A stretch of DNA of 64,000 bases from Eucalyptus grandis (lineage: Eukaryota; Streptophyta; Magnoliopsida; Myrtales; Myrtaceae): NCBI RefSeq assembly GCF_016545825.1, contig NC_052621.1, forward strand, positions 18,154,910 to 18,218,909. The letters run 5' to 3'. Shown piece after piece: positions 36,190 to 48,299 of this stretch. The position numbers and the translations under genes were made by a program. Under the pieces are notes generated by a model. The model did no database searches, had not been told where the DNA came from, and was given only the letters and a program-made list of their open reading frames with translations. Position 1 is the stretch's first letter. Each line of letters opens with the position of its first letter.

Positions 36190-36372
36190 GTCATGTGTTG
36201 TTTGATAAGCTTGTTTAGTAAGTTGAAGATAGCTTGTTTGGTGAGATAGATTATTTAGTAAGTTGAAGGCAGCTTACTTAGTAAGATAGCTTGTTTGGTA
36301 AGTTAAATGCAGCTTGCTTAGTAAGTTGATGGTAGCTTGTTTGGTAAGTTGAGGATAGCTTGTTTAATAAGT
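36190..36372. repeat. about 24-bp imperfect tandem repeat
   Basis: Seven or so diverged units related to gatagcttgtttggtaagtt, with variants such as gcagcttgcttagtaag. Confidence 0.75.
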
Positions 36373-37562
36373 TGAAAGTGGATCACATGCATATAGTCGA
36401 GATAAAGTAACGGCTTACTATTGATCTGCCATTGATGTTGTAGTGCATGAGATGTCCGTGTGCTTGATTCAATGATGAGTCATCCTCCTAGATGAGCATC
36501 AATGATTTTACTTGAGTCCTCGACTTACCTCTTTGTTTTTTAGACTTGTAGATATGGAAGCTTTACACCAATTTGGGAGCTGCAGTCATGTTAGAAGAGA
36601 TAGAGTTTCCTTGACTTACACAAATATATAAGGATGATGTAAAAAGAAAATGATCCGAAGAAAAAGGGCTGGTAAATGTGCTGATATGATATAAAAGTAG
36701 TGGTATATGTTGTTCTTTCCTAGTTGCTTGTTTGTTGTCTAAGAGATTGATGTTGCACACACTTCCCCATGCTCATACTAAAAAGATAAAAAGAATCAAA
36801 ATGGCGACAAGTTTAGGACGTCGCAAAAATAACCTCCGTTGCTCATGGCCCTAGAAATGGAGTTTAGGTCATTATAGACCAAGCCTCAAGCTCGCCGGCC
36901 TCGGCGGAGCTAGAGCTCAAGGCTCAGCCGATCTAGGCGAGCTGCGAGCTCATCAGATCTAGCAATCCATGTCTTGGTTGGTCGCCAGGCAACTAGCCAT
37001 TGTCGAGGCACACGGCAGTGAAGGAATAAAGAGGAAGAAGGAGGAAGAAAAGAAAAAAAGGAAAAATAAAAAGAAAGAAAGAAAAATAAAAATTCTATTT
37101 TTAAAAATAAAAATAACTAAAAATTCAATTTAAAAATTTATATAAAATTATAATTAAATATTTTTAGTCAATTTAAAAAATTAAAATTGATTTTTTTGGG
37201 TTTTTTTTTTCAAAAAATCAAATCAAATGACGATAAGTGGAAAATATATTCCACTTTATTTTCAAGTCTCAGCCAAATGTAGAAAAATATAATCATTTTC
37301 TTGAAAATGGCTTCCGAAAAATACTTTTTAGAACCATAATATTTTTCACGAAACAAACGAATCCTAAAATAGTTCCTACTTTTACTAAGTATTGACCCTA
37401 CCCAGTCTCTCTTTCTCTCTCTCAATTTGAAGTGATATTGTTTGGCGGCAACGGGACATCGCAATGGGCTTTGCTTCCTCTTTCTCTCAAATGCTCTTCC
37501 ACTCCCACTCTTTCCTTACTGTTTCTTTTGATATTATTTTTGTTATTTTGTAAAATTTACTA

Positions 37563-39082
37563 GGGAAAATTTCAAATAAAGGCCTGAAGTGGATTCATTT
37601 TCTCAAAAAAGAACCCAAAGTGGACACTATATCAAATAAAGACCCAAATGACTAATTTTGTCTCAAATGAGGACCCAAACTATTATCTTATTTACAGCTT
37701 GGGGTAGTTTTGTCCAAGAACATTTTTTCTTTAATTTTTTTTTTCTTTCTTCATCTTCCTCACACCTCCTCCTTCACTCTACATTGCTTCCTTCTTCAAC
37801 ACCATAATCAGGGCCCCTACCAATGACCTCGTGAGCTTCATGTCATCACGTAGTTGGTCCTAGTGACAAGAAGTCAAATTGGAGTTATTAGCTACTGGTC
37901 ACCTTCTCAAATACTAAAATCCTCAGCTCCTCAAGATGCATCAAATCTCGACACTTGTGCTCAGCCTAAAGCTCGAATTGACCTCCATCTGACGACGACG
38001 ATGCTGGATTTTCTATCAGGGGCAACGGGCGATGAGGTCGAGAGCTCGAATAGGACTTGTCAATGGCAACAATGGGGCAACGAAGTACAACAATTTCTAT
38101 AGTTAATGATGTCAAATACGACTAATGATCAATCTCAAGATGAGGTATCGATTGAAGAGAAGAGCTGTGTCGATGAGAATGGCAAGAGTGTGAGTGGGTG
38201 TCTCCAAACTAGGGATTATTGAAAGGAGCCATTGGCATTGCAAATGGGATCTTTGAAAGATTGAATTTACGCAAAAGAGGCAAACCCAAATTTGAAATTG
38301 ATGAGGCAAACTCTTGCCATGGTTGAAATAGTCGCCAGCTAAAACAAAATTGTTCTTTGGCGTGAAATTATTGATCACCAAGTGTTAATTGAATAGAGGC
38401 ATAAGTTAGTCAAACAAGACGATCTAGTAATGCTTAGATATTGCTACTCTGTTGTTGGCAAGCAGGACCGAAAGCAGCACAAAAAATTACAATTGCTAGG
38501 TTAGCGGAAGGCCTAGAATAAGTGGAGTTTGATGCACTCTCGAGGTGAGAGAAATACATCGCCAAAGGGATTAGTTGCATAACTTGGGAGTTGGACAATA
38601 AGTTGAATCTCAGCAAAAGCATATTTATATTATGGTTTTGAGATCGAATTTGCAATGAATGTTGGAATAAAAAGAACTTATTTTTGAAAGCTCATTTCAG
38701 TTTCGTGGAATTGTCTACAAACCATTTTGAGGAGCAAAATTTAAAATTTTCAATGAGTTAGACTACGTTGTAATGGCTTGTGTTAAAGAAAACCCAATCT
38801 TGGTCATACAACAAGATGACACAAAGAGCGATGGAGGAGTTGATAATGGAGGTGATATAGAGAGTGAGAAAGATGAAGAAAGAAAAAAGAAAAAAGGGAG
38901 AGACAAAAAATAAACAACAATGTTCTTGGACAAAAGTACCCCTGATTGTGAATAAAATTAGAAGTTCAGGTCCTTAATTGAGAGTAAGCTAGTCACTCCG
39001 AGTCCTTATTTGAGACATTGTCCACTTTAGGTTATTTTTCAAGAAAATGGCTCCACTTCAAGTCCTTATTTGAGATTTTCCC
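37563..39082. mobile_element. Mutator-like element with perfect 9-bp target duplication
   Basis: Long terminal inverted repeats of about 150 bp begin gggaaaatttcaaataaagg on the left and gggaaaatctcaaataagga on the right (reverse-complemented). Inside both are phrases such as aaagtggac and gggtacttttgtcc. The duplication AATTTACTA is exact (37554-37562 and 39083-39091). The 1.2-kb interior has no transposase. It contains patches of gene-like composition (about 37800-38110 and 38740-38900) that could be captured host sequence, but I recognise no family. Confidence 0.85.
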
Positions 39083-39091
39083 AATTTACTA

Positions 39092-39883
39092 ATTTGTTAA
39101 ACCCGAATTTCACGTTAGAAAACACTTCAATGGCAATCTTATAATAAACTGTCATCTTTACCTCTTTTCCTAAATATTATAAATTACCTCTCTCCTGCCG
39201 TCATATTTAAGAGTGAGTATGGTTACCAGACAAAATTGGAAACATGAGAACTGAATCACTTTTGAGTTCTCAAGCGCTAGGCATGGTAGTTATAAGTTCA
39301 AAAAATTTGAGAACGTGTTACAAGTGAAATAGGGAACTTGGAACACAAAATAAATTTTTATGTTTTTATTATTCTATGTCTTCAAGTGATACTACAACAT
39401 TCCGTGGAGTCCAATTATAATTGTGTAATTTGAAATTATTAGTTCGAACTTGAGATTTTTATTTTGTTAATACTTTATAATTTTCGTTTATCTAAACATG
39501 AAATGTGATAAGTGAATTATAAAAAATATTAGTCATTAGTAATGATAATTCATTACAATTGTTCAATTAAGAGTACAAATAGAATTTAGATAGGCAAAGA
39601 ACCTACCCTTCCAAAAAACTTGTGACAGGATATATTTTAAATTTCATCTAAAACCCGAACGGAATCTAGTCACATTTAGCAGAGGATTTGATTGCACAAA
39701 TTAGCGCGGTCGCGCGCGGCGATGTTGACCTGTGCATTCCACCGCGCGCAAGCCAGAAGAACAAAAAAAAAAATTTCATCATCTCCCTCCTCCTCCTCCT
39801 CCGAAGATTCCGATCTCTGCACCTTCTCGAACTCAGATCTCAGTCTTCCTCTGCTTGACCAGCATTCGCAGAAAGGCAGAGAG
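39092..39883. promoter_or_regulatory. upstream region of the ArfGAP-derived pseudogene
   Basis: The first 570 bases are AT-rich with nothing recognisable. From about 39700 the sequence becomes GC-rich (gcgcggtcgcgcgcgg). It then runs through a ctcctcctcctcc tract into the first coding exon, as expected of a promoter and 5' leader retained from a normal plant gene. Confidence 0.4.
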
Positions 39884-42800
39884 ATGGCGGCGTTCATGGA
39901 GCTCGAGGACTCGCCCATGTTTCACAAGCAGGTCGGTCTTCTCGCTCGCTCGCTCGCTCGCTCGCTCTGTCGATTTCGCCTCGTCTTCGTCGTCGTCCCC
40001 TCTCTCTCTCTCTCTATTTCGATTCGATTCGTCGTTCTCCTCGCGCTCGGCGCGTCCTCGGCGGGCGGAGGCCATCGCTCGACCGCGACGGAGCAATTAG
40101 TTTGTTTACTCGATTGACGCATTTGAGGAGTAGGTGGATTGCTTCCTCCGTCTTTCGTTTCCATTCGCGCTGTTCCTTTTACGCGACGACGTCGATATCC
40201 GGTCGCGTCTTTCGAGGCTTGCTCTTTCGGTCTTTGCTTTTGCCAAGTTTGGCGGCGCCGTTTGCGTACTTGTTGGTTCGGCTGATTATGATTGGTTTCG
40301 CGCGTTGAAGCATCGATCCTGCTCTTGACGGGACTCGTGCTACGGCTTTCTTTTTTCTTTTTTTCTTTTTTTTATCTCCTGACATCGGATTATCCGCTCG
40401 GTGAATTTGGCAATGAAATTCTTGTTCCTCTGTGGAAGTCTCGATGTTACGCTAATTCGTGGCACTGTGCTAAACAGATCTTTCCACTAGAACGGACAGC
40501 GGAGGAGTTGAAAGAGCGTTACCAGAGGCTATACAGAGGCTCTGCAAAATTTGTGTAAGTGACTCACGGATCCCTTGCACCACTCAAAGTCCCTGCTAGT
40601 GGAACACATGAGCCTGGCATGTTTTACGAGTTGTACTGTGGTGACTTTTTGAGCATCTTGCATAGTTAGTGTGGTCTATCACTTCTCAGGGCTAGTTATC
40701 AACAAAGAATTGCGCATAGATATTACTTTTGGTTGACAAGATGTTGTAATACATCAGCATTTGGCCTAAACATTTTTAAAGAGGTTCCTCTCAAATGTTA
40801 CGTTGAATTTGGGTGTCATTATGGCCTAGGTACTTGTGGTGTTATGAGGAACCAAGCCATCGCCATGGACCTAATGTAGGTGTACCTGAGCCCCATCGGT
40901 AGAATAGTCGCACTACACAAACTACGAAAAACAGTAGGAATCTAGGCTATTATACTTCAGTGTCCAAGAAGGTGATTACCGTCAATGGATGTGTCATTTA
41001 TTGGTCAGTCCTTCACTCTTGACCTCTCTCTTTTTCTCATTTAGTTTGGAGCTTAGCTTGTTGGCGTGGTTTTATGAGAAGGAATGATGGCACACAGAAA
41101 GCCATCATGTTGAACGATAATCTAATTTGGATATTTTATATATAGATGCCTTCTATTCTCTTTCTAGAAATCTGTTCTCATCATCATGAAATTTTGGGTT
41201 ATGTATATTCTAATTGGCAGGCCTGTGAAAAGTTTGTGCCTTTGAAGAGGAGTACAAGAGGAGACATTGTTGCTGAACTAGAAGAGGTAATTCTTGATAT
41301 AGGATCTTTGCTATCCCTGAATTGTTTATTTTGCTCATCACATATCACATTAAATCTGAGAATGTTTGGCACTTTGTCTTGATGATACAAAAGAGGAAAA
41401 AAGGAAATATTGAATGCTTAATTTTTGAAAACAATCTGGAAGAATTCTTGGGTGGCCCTCCCTTTCTGAAAGGGTTTCTCTCTCCATTTGTTGTCCTTTT
41501 TGGTTGTTGATACGAGTGCTCTTATTTCTTCTGGAGATGGCCTCTGTCAACTGTTGGTCAAATAATCCATTAATTGGATTACTGGGGTAATGGTATTTAT
41601 TACATTTCTTAGCGATGACAGGATCTACAAAACTCCAAATCAGCATTTGAGAGAAGCCGCTTCAATCTAGTAAGTTTATTGTATATCATCTTCATTTGTT
41701 TCTTTCTACTTGGAAATTATCTCGTTTGGTCAATGTCATTGCTTCTGATTGTTATTCCACCATTGTTTCAAGGAATGCAGGTGCGTGCACTCATGAATAT
41801 TGAAATGAAAAAGAAGTATGAATTTTTGGAATCTATAAGTGCAATCATGGATGCGCATCTGAGATATTTCAAGCAGGTTTACTTCTTCAGCTTTTGTGGG
41901 GTGCTTTTTGTTTTTCCTGTATGCCATGTTTTGACCATCATTTGTTGGCATTCATTCTTTTGTGCTGTTCATGCTTCAGGGTTATGAGTTATTGACTCAA
42001 TTGGAGCCATTTATCCACCAGGTACAATCACAATTGAAACTCGATCAAAATCAGATTATATTCCCCAATTGTGCCTTCATATGAATAGGAAGTTTTGTGG
42101 CTTGTCTATCATCTTCAAATGGCTTTGCATAGGTGACAATGCCATGTGAAATGGGGTCTTTGTCCATCAAAATAATTTACCCTACAGAGTTACTGATAAA
42201 AATGGCAAATGCCAAACTCATCCTCGAGTGTAGCATAGTTTTTCAAAATAACAGTATCACTGTAACCATCTCCATCAAAATTGTCTTTCCTAGCCCTTTA
42301 TCTGACATTATTCAAATATTTTATTTTGATTATAGATTGAAGTATAGAGTCATAAGCATGTTGCTATATACAACTACATTTAACGGTTGCCAATATGAGG
42401 ACATGTCATGACCAAAGATGGTTCGTTGACTGGCATTGGGCCTTCCTCCTAGTAGCCTTTTGCTTAGAGATGGTAATTCAATCATTATAGGTTGGCTTCA
42501 TTATGCGACATAAATATAGATATGCGCGTGGAAGAAACGAAGAATGGATTTAAAAAGGGGGAAGGAAGTAAGAGGGTCTATGTCTATTCTTGGTGCTTTC
42601 TTGAATCTATCCTTTTGTAATCTAAACATCGTCGTGTGGCGTTCATGTGTAGATCCATATTTAAAAAAATCTAGATAAAAAGAGAGAAACATGAGTTAAA
42701 CTAAGCACAATCCAAAATGGGGAGTATGGAAACCAAGAATTAATTGTCAATGACTTCTGAGCTAAGTACTTATTGGGTGGAAGAATAGGGAAAAAGCAAT

Positions 42801-43535
42801 TTAGACAAGTGATTCTTGTAATTTACTCCCACGAGTTGTTGTGTCTATTCCTGAGTCTGCTAAGTGCTTTATATGGAGCCTACTAGTTTGAGGTATCACC
42901 TTAAAGCTATTTTCATTACGCTGCTGCCCTGCTGTTCTCCTTAAACCTAAGATTACCAACGCTACAATCTAATCCTCGGAGAACCCTTTTCTGCACAATT
43001 CAGAAAATTCTCTCTGGTTTTCTTCTAGGAGGGAGGTTGATGTAGAGCCTTAGCCCTCTGGTTAGTTCGCAAGTAATATTATTGCAAAGAATGCATTATA
43101 GGCAGAAGTTCAAAAAAAGTCTGTTTGACTTATCTATCTTTGGCAGTGTAGTATACTGAGAAGGAACTGGGGGAACTATGAGGATTATACTCAAATTCGG
43201 AAGTTAGGGCTTACAATTGTAGATGAATGCAATGGCCAAAAGTCAACTTTTCCCGTTTCTATAGATATGTTCCCATGTTACAAACGGAGATGTTAATTGA
43301 TGAAATGATGGCTCCCTTATAATCAGGTATTGACATAGCTCAACAATCGAAAGAGATGGCTAATGTGGAGCAAGACAGACTTGCCAAAAGGATTCAGGAA
43401 TTTCGTACCCAAGCTGAATTGGACTCCTTATGTGCTTCAAGTGGTATTGAAACCCCTGACGTTAGCACGAATGCTACTGGCACAAATTCTTACGGAGACA
43501 TTGAAACAATCATGACATCTACCAGAGGTGGAGAG
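39884..43535 (+). pseudogene. ArfGAP (BAR-PH-ArfGAP-ankyrin type, AGD2/AGD4-like), N-terminal remnant
   Basis: Intact homologues bind curved membranes with a BAR domain and stimulate GTP hydrolysis by Arf proteins in vesicle traffic. Readable exons with GT-AG borders are: 39884-39931 (MAAFMELEDSPMFHKQ); 40478-40554 (LERTAEELKERYQRLYRG); 41221-41286 (EKFVPLKRSTRGDIVAELEE); 41622-41669 (DLQNSKSAFERSRFNL); 41781-41876 (KKYEFLESISAIMDAHLRYF); 41980-42021 (GYELLTQLEPFIHQ); and 43327-43535 (EQDRLAKRIQEFRTQAELDS to TSTRGGE). The BAR exons normally lying between the second and third are absent from the 660-bp gap. One base is missing near 43337, giving TAG where TAT-GCT (Tyr-Ala) is usual. The PH, ArfGAP and ankyrin parts are not found downstream. 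Function is therefore very unlikely. Confidence 0.85.
39939..40017. repeat. CTCG and CT simple repeats in intron 1 of the ArfGAP remnant
   Basis: A (ctcg)n run at about 39943-39966 and a (tc)n run at about 40000-40015. They produce Ser/Arg-repeat open frames in several registers that are not coding. Confidence 0.85.
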
Positions 43536-46399
43536 GTAATCCGAATGCATTGTTCAGTATGTACATTTGTTCATGTGTTCTCATGAATTTGTGTAATATA
43601 TGTTGTTGGCTAAGTCGATATGTATGTGAGCATGTGATTGCAAGCTTCTAATTCTCTGTTAATGCTGATGATAGATTTCGACCCTTGTCCTTATCCTAAG
43701 AGATACTGAATAAAGGAATGATATTTTGCTGGGCTTGTCAAGGAAGTTTGGAGGTTGAAGATCTACCATCAAATTATTAAATTAATTAAATCTATTTTCT
43801 TCCCTTCACATTTAAGTTTATTGCACACAGCAATTAAGTCTAAAGATAATGCAAGGCTGTTGATTGATGCTTAACTTTAGCATTTGAAATCTGCTTCTCA
43901 TAGCCGGAGCTTGCAACCATGTTGTTGGCAAATTCATTGTTTTTGTATAAATTTTCACATTTATTCCAACTACAAAAGAAAAGGTATGCTGCATGATGAA
44001 TTTGTTAATAGCTGTTAAAGTATCTCTCAACGCTTGTTTGTGGGTTTTTTGTGGCTTGCAAGCTGAAGCCTTTGGGTTGGATATTCTAACAACAGCCAAC
44101 ATTTCACTCAGCCAAGTGGGATATCATTTTATGGAAGTTTTATTTCTATATTGATATGCTGAATATGGGAATCAATTGGGCTGCTATTGGTTGTGCATGT
44201 TACATTACATGAAGTGGCGAAATGATAGAAAACAGGCTATTGCTCTTAAATTTTGTATTGAGGTGGCTTCCCCTCCAACTGTCATTTTGTATAGGGTTAG
44301 TACCCGCATAGTACCGATTTAATAGAATGCTGTTCATCCTTAAACTACAAAAGGGAAAGAGTTTGTCGAAATTTTTTGTCTGAACCATCTCAAAAGGCAT
44401 TTCTGATCCAAGCATTTGCCATCTCTATTTGAAACCATATACTGATGTAACATCTTGAATTTGCTAATAAGCTTGCCTTTAATTGTACTAACAAGATACG
44501 GGCTCAAAGCAAAACCTCTTCTTATTATTATACGAAAAGCTTATTGTCCCTTCACTTGTACTTGTATTAGTAGAGTTCTGATTCTAATTTGCATTTCCTC
44601 TATAGTGTGAATTGTGCGACAGATTCCCACTCCAAGTTTCTCTGAGAGAACATCTCTGAAACACCATTATACACTTGAGTTAGCTGCTGCTTCAAAGCTT
44701 TTGGCATCTTTCAGAAGGGCCTGAACAAAGGGACTGTTCTACCCAACTACAGAGAAACTTTATCCTGAGGATTTTGTCCCTTGTGATCTTTCTTCACCAT
44801 GTTAGCCAATAAGAAGGAGCAGATCTAGTGTTAGCAGGGCGAGGAAGAAAACTGTCCACATTCATATTTACTTGTGAAGTAGTCACTCTTCATGATCCCT
44901 GTATGATGTTACTTATCGAACACTAGATGAATAATTAGATTTTTCTTATCTACTTATCTCGTAGGTTTCTTGATCAATAATGCTTTAGATAATTATCAAT
45001 GAAATGTTAGTTGATTGAAGATTATGATGCTCGGTACAATATAATTGTTACCATTGGAGTCTTCTCTATTGTCATTAGGGAACATTCTCTCAACTCTGAG
45101 AATCACTTCCTGAAGAGATATTGACCGGGGAAGATTCTCGTTACTCATTTGAGTTCGTTTTTTCCAGGTCCAGACTATCAAGTAGGGATATTTGTTGAAA
45201 AGGTCAAGTTTGAGAGGTGATTGGAAAAGGAAATTTTTTGTCCTCGACAACCTTGGGACTTTGTATTACTACAGAAATAAAAGTTCCAAAACAGTGGTAC
45301 GTCTGTGGCATTGTGAGTTTGAAACATGAATTTAGCATTATATTTTTGACTTGCTGTCAATCACATTTTTACTAGGTTTTGGATTGATGCAAATTTTCTT
45401 AAGTTAAAAAATAGATTTAATTTTCAATATAAAATTGGGTACTAATCTTGAAAAATCCTAAATTGGTACACGTGTATCCGGAGCTAATTTTTGACAACCA
45501 AAACCTCCAAAGGAATATTTATATACAACAATTTATTACCTGCATATAACTGGAAAAAGGTTATCTACTTTGACAAAGTTGAACACATAGTACATTTGAT
45601 GCGATGACAAGGAGGTGGAGGTAATTGCAAAACAAGGGATGCTCAAATCGGTCCATGAATCAACGTTGCCTGTCAGCCACGCGATCGTATAGTCCGTGAC
45701 CGCGCATTAGTGCTCGATTAGAGCACGTCATTATTATCAAATAAATTTGTGTTTGAATACTATATTCTTTCTATATGGGGTCTCCCCTTCTAACCCATCA
45801 ATGTATTAATTACCATAATAAGGGATCGGATAGATATTTGGACATCAAATGAAAGGACGCCATGCTTGCACGCTTCTTATTGCGTTTATAGAAGACACGG
45901 CTTTCATGTCTTTTAAGTAGATACATCAAGGCTACCATTTTCAGCCGATATGACTACCGAAGCAGAGTGAACTGCCCGAAGATTACATGCTGACCTCTTC
46001 TCTGAAATTGTGAATAATCATGCTGGTCGCTAATCATTCCAAGAAGAGGATTAACAATATAAATCTTCTTTCGAAATTTGTCACCGATTTAAGTAGTAGT
46101 TTGTTCCTATTAATTTGTTTTTACTGGAGCCAAGGAAACCCACCAAATGCATAGTAAGTAGAGAAGGGGTATACTATGAACATAAAATATTTGAGAGGCT
46201 ATATTTCGGACTGGAGTTCCTACAGCATATTTTACATCTTGGCAACTCGTTCTTCCCAAACATTTTTACTAACAGCGCCCCCTCTACCTTCGATAAGAAT
46301 AGGAGTCATCAGGTCTGAGAAACATGTCAAATTGAATTCTGACATGAAAGTTCTTGAGCAAAACATAAAAAAATGTGTCTCTTTCGTCACTCATTCTTG
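43536..46399. other. intergenic region between the two pseudogenes
   Basis: I looked for the missing PH, ArfGAP and ankyrin exons and saw none. The stretch 44600-44900 is denser in short open frames but matches nothing I know. The phrase gggtactaatcttgaaaaatcc and its neighbours (45430-45540) resemble one arm of a MITE. Confidence 0.4.
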
Positions 46400-47874
46400 T
46401 TAGAAGACTGTAATCGTTTCTTTCACTGGCCTGCCGAGAATACGCCAAATCTGCAAACCTCTAATAAATGCTGGGATGAAGAGAATATGGGTCTGTAATT
46501 CTGAGACATATGAAAACCAAGCCAGGAATGCAACTGGAGCAAACAGAAAGAAACCCATAATGATCTCGTAACCATGGGCCAAGGTCTTAACTGCTCCCCA
46601 AATTCCAAGCTTGAAGATGAGAGGTTCACAAGCTTGTGCGATCTGCGTAAAGATAAGCACGTAAAGTCATCACTCAAATGAAAGTTTGGAATAATAAAAG
46701 AAGCTCCAACATGAAGCGAAATGCAAATGCAATGCCCACTAGCTTCAAAATTAAAAAATGAGACCACACATCTATGTAATAATGACAAGCATTCATGCAG
46801 AAGAATAAGGGGCGTCACGAACCAAAATCATTCCCCAGCCCATTTGTAATGACGCAAGAATACAAGCCATAATGTCCTGCAGTGACACGTAGGTGGGTGT
46901 AATAAATGTAACCACCAGAAGCAAAAATCCCACAATTAGATGGATGAAAATCAACAATTCAGCCTTGCCCCTTTGTTGACAATTAGAAACAATCTGCAAA
47001 ATAAAAATAAGAACGTTATACGCCAGCCATGTGTTCCCTCGGCATCTAGTGTCCTAAGAAAAGAAGCATGAAATTGTTTTTGATGGTGTTCATGTTAGTT
47101 GAAAGATAAGTCATGGAGCTGGTCAACATATTTCGAAACTTCTGGCTAGCCAACTAAACAAGATAAGTATGGCCAATAATAATAATAATAATGTGGACTG
47201 CAAGATAAAAGCAGGATATTAGATGTAGCTCAAGTTTTGGGTTCACTACAACAAAGCTCATAAAAGTAAAAATACAGAATAGTATATAACTTGTTCTACT
47301 AATACTCTGATGACAAATTTCGGAACAAGACAGATCATAAGCTCATAAAAATAATAATACAGAATTGTATAAAACTTGTTCTACTAATGCACTGACGACA
47401 AATTTTGGAACAAGACAGATCATGTAACCTGCATCACAAACAATACAAGGAAGAACACAAGCGATGACATGCCAAAAACCTGCAATTGTGTCAATGAGAA
47501 ACATGAACACTTTGATGTTGCCACTATAGTGTGGGTCTTTCTTATTCTTGTTGATTTTACTTTTGATATAAGAAGAAATAGAATCAAAGGAATTATATAC
47601 CAGGACACTGTTGGCATGCTTCACGATGATCAAGTGATCAAAAAGACCACACTGACATATCAAAAATCGCAGTGCCAATATAATCTCAGCAATGATAACA
47701 CACTTTCCAGAATGACGAAGATGCTCCTGTTCCTTTTCCCACCATGCTTCCCAACTTCTTTTTGGATGTACATTCATTCCACCTTCCTTGCGTAACCATT
47801 CATTCCAACCTCTCCAATCACCAACAATCTCATGCCACTCGAAATCATAAGGATTAAACAGGAAAGGGGCAAAA

Positions 47875-48299
47875 TGTTATGAAATCGCACGTCGATTACA
47901 GAAAAATAATGCTTGCAAACAATTCACCAGACGGAATATAGTAATAAAAGAGCAGAATCAGATGAACACGCCAAAAAATTTGTTATCAAAGTTCACCCAA
48001 ACTTGGGCTACGTCTCTGCGCAGAGGCACTCTGCAAATCCACTAGACTTCGGAAAAGTTAGAATACAACGACGATCTTCTCTCAAGATCAGGGCACAAAG
48101 AGATTGAGAACTCTCGTCAAGAAAAAAACTCACTTTTTACTTCTCTCTTTTTCTTGCCTCTCTATTTCCTTTTTCAGCGTCTTGACGGCTAGGGTTTTGC
48201 CATCGCTAATATATAAGTACCACTTTTAACCTAAAAGGAAATCTAATAGAAAAGACAAAAAAAAACCCTAAAAACAAATATTTGGCTTTATCTATAACA
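47875..48299 (-). mobile_element. solo LTR inside a callose synthase exon
   Basis: The element is 425 bp, begins TGTTATGAAATCGCACG on the plus strand and ends CTATAACA. It has the TG...CA ends and a short terminal inverted repeat (TGTTAT/ATAACA). The target duplication CAAAA is perfect (47870-47874 and 48300-48304). On the minus strand it has a tatata motif and then a phrase (gtgcctctgcgcagagacgt) like the U5 part of plant Copia LTRs, so that orientation is preferred. Excising it with one CAAAA restores the expected residues WLF-APFLFNP of the exon. That confirms the borders independently of the LTR features. Confidence 0.9.

Larger units (their letters stand above)
34458..36825 (+). repeat. 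LTR-like insertion within the composite element
   Basis: It starts TGTAACATGCACAATTC, similar to the start at 24192. It has a TATA box (tataaata, 35062-35069) followed by a leader phrase like that at 25103. A plausible end is gtttaggacgtcgca at 36825. The expected 5-bp target duplication is not visible, so boundaries are tentative. It contains two tandem-repeat blocks and no open coding region of note. Confidence 0.45.
33864..37364. mobile_element. PIF/Harbinger-like composite element, 3.5 kb
   Basis: The left end GGCTCCATTCATTTCAC and the right end, reverse-complemented, GGATTCGTTTGTTTCGT are flanked by TAA (33861-33863 and 37365-37367). This fits the 3-bp target and GG..T..TTTG.TT termini of PIF/Harbinger elements. 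Inside each end follow an A/T-rich block, a pyrimidine (left, 34100-34160) or purine (right, 37015-37095) tract, and a GC-rich block with ctcgcc/gagctc phrases. These make long imperfect inverted arms. The centre (about 34458-36825) looks like an inserted LTR. No transposase was recognised. The 3-bp duplication is weak evidence alone, so the pairing of ends rests mainly on arm symmetry. Confidence 0.6.

Noticed and set aside
34453..36830. Clean solo LTR with a target duplication
   Set aside because: The bases flanking the proposed ends (GGCCG and AAAAT) do not match, so only an LTR-like insertion is claimed.
44600..44900. Possible last exon of the ArfGAP gene
   Set aside because: Translations in all three plus-strand frames show no PH, ArfGAP zinc-finger or ankyrin motif, and stops are frequent.
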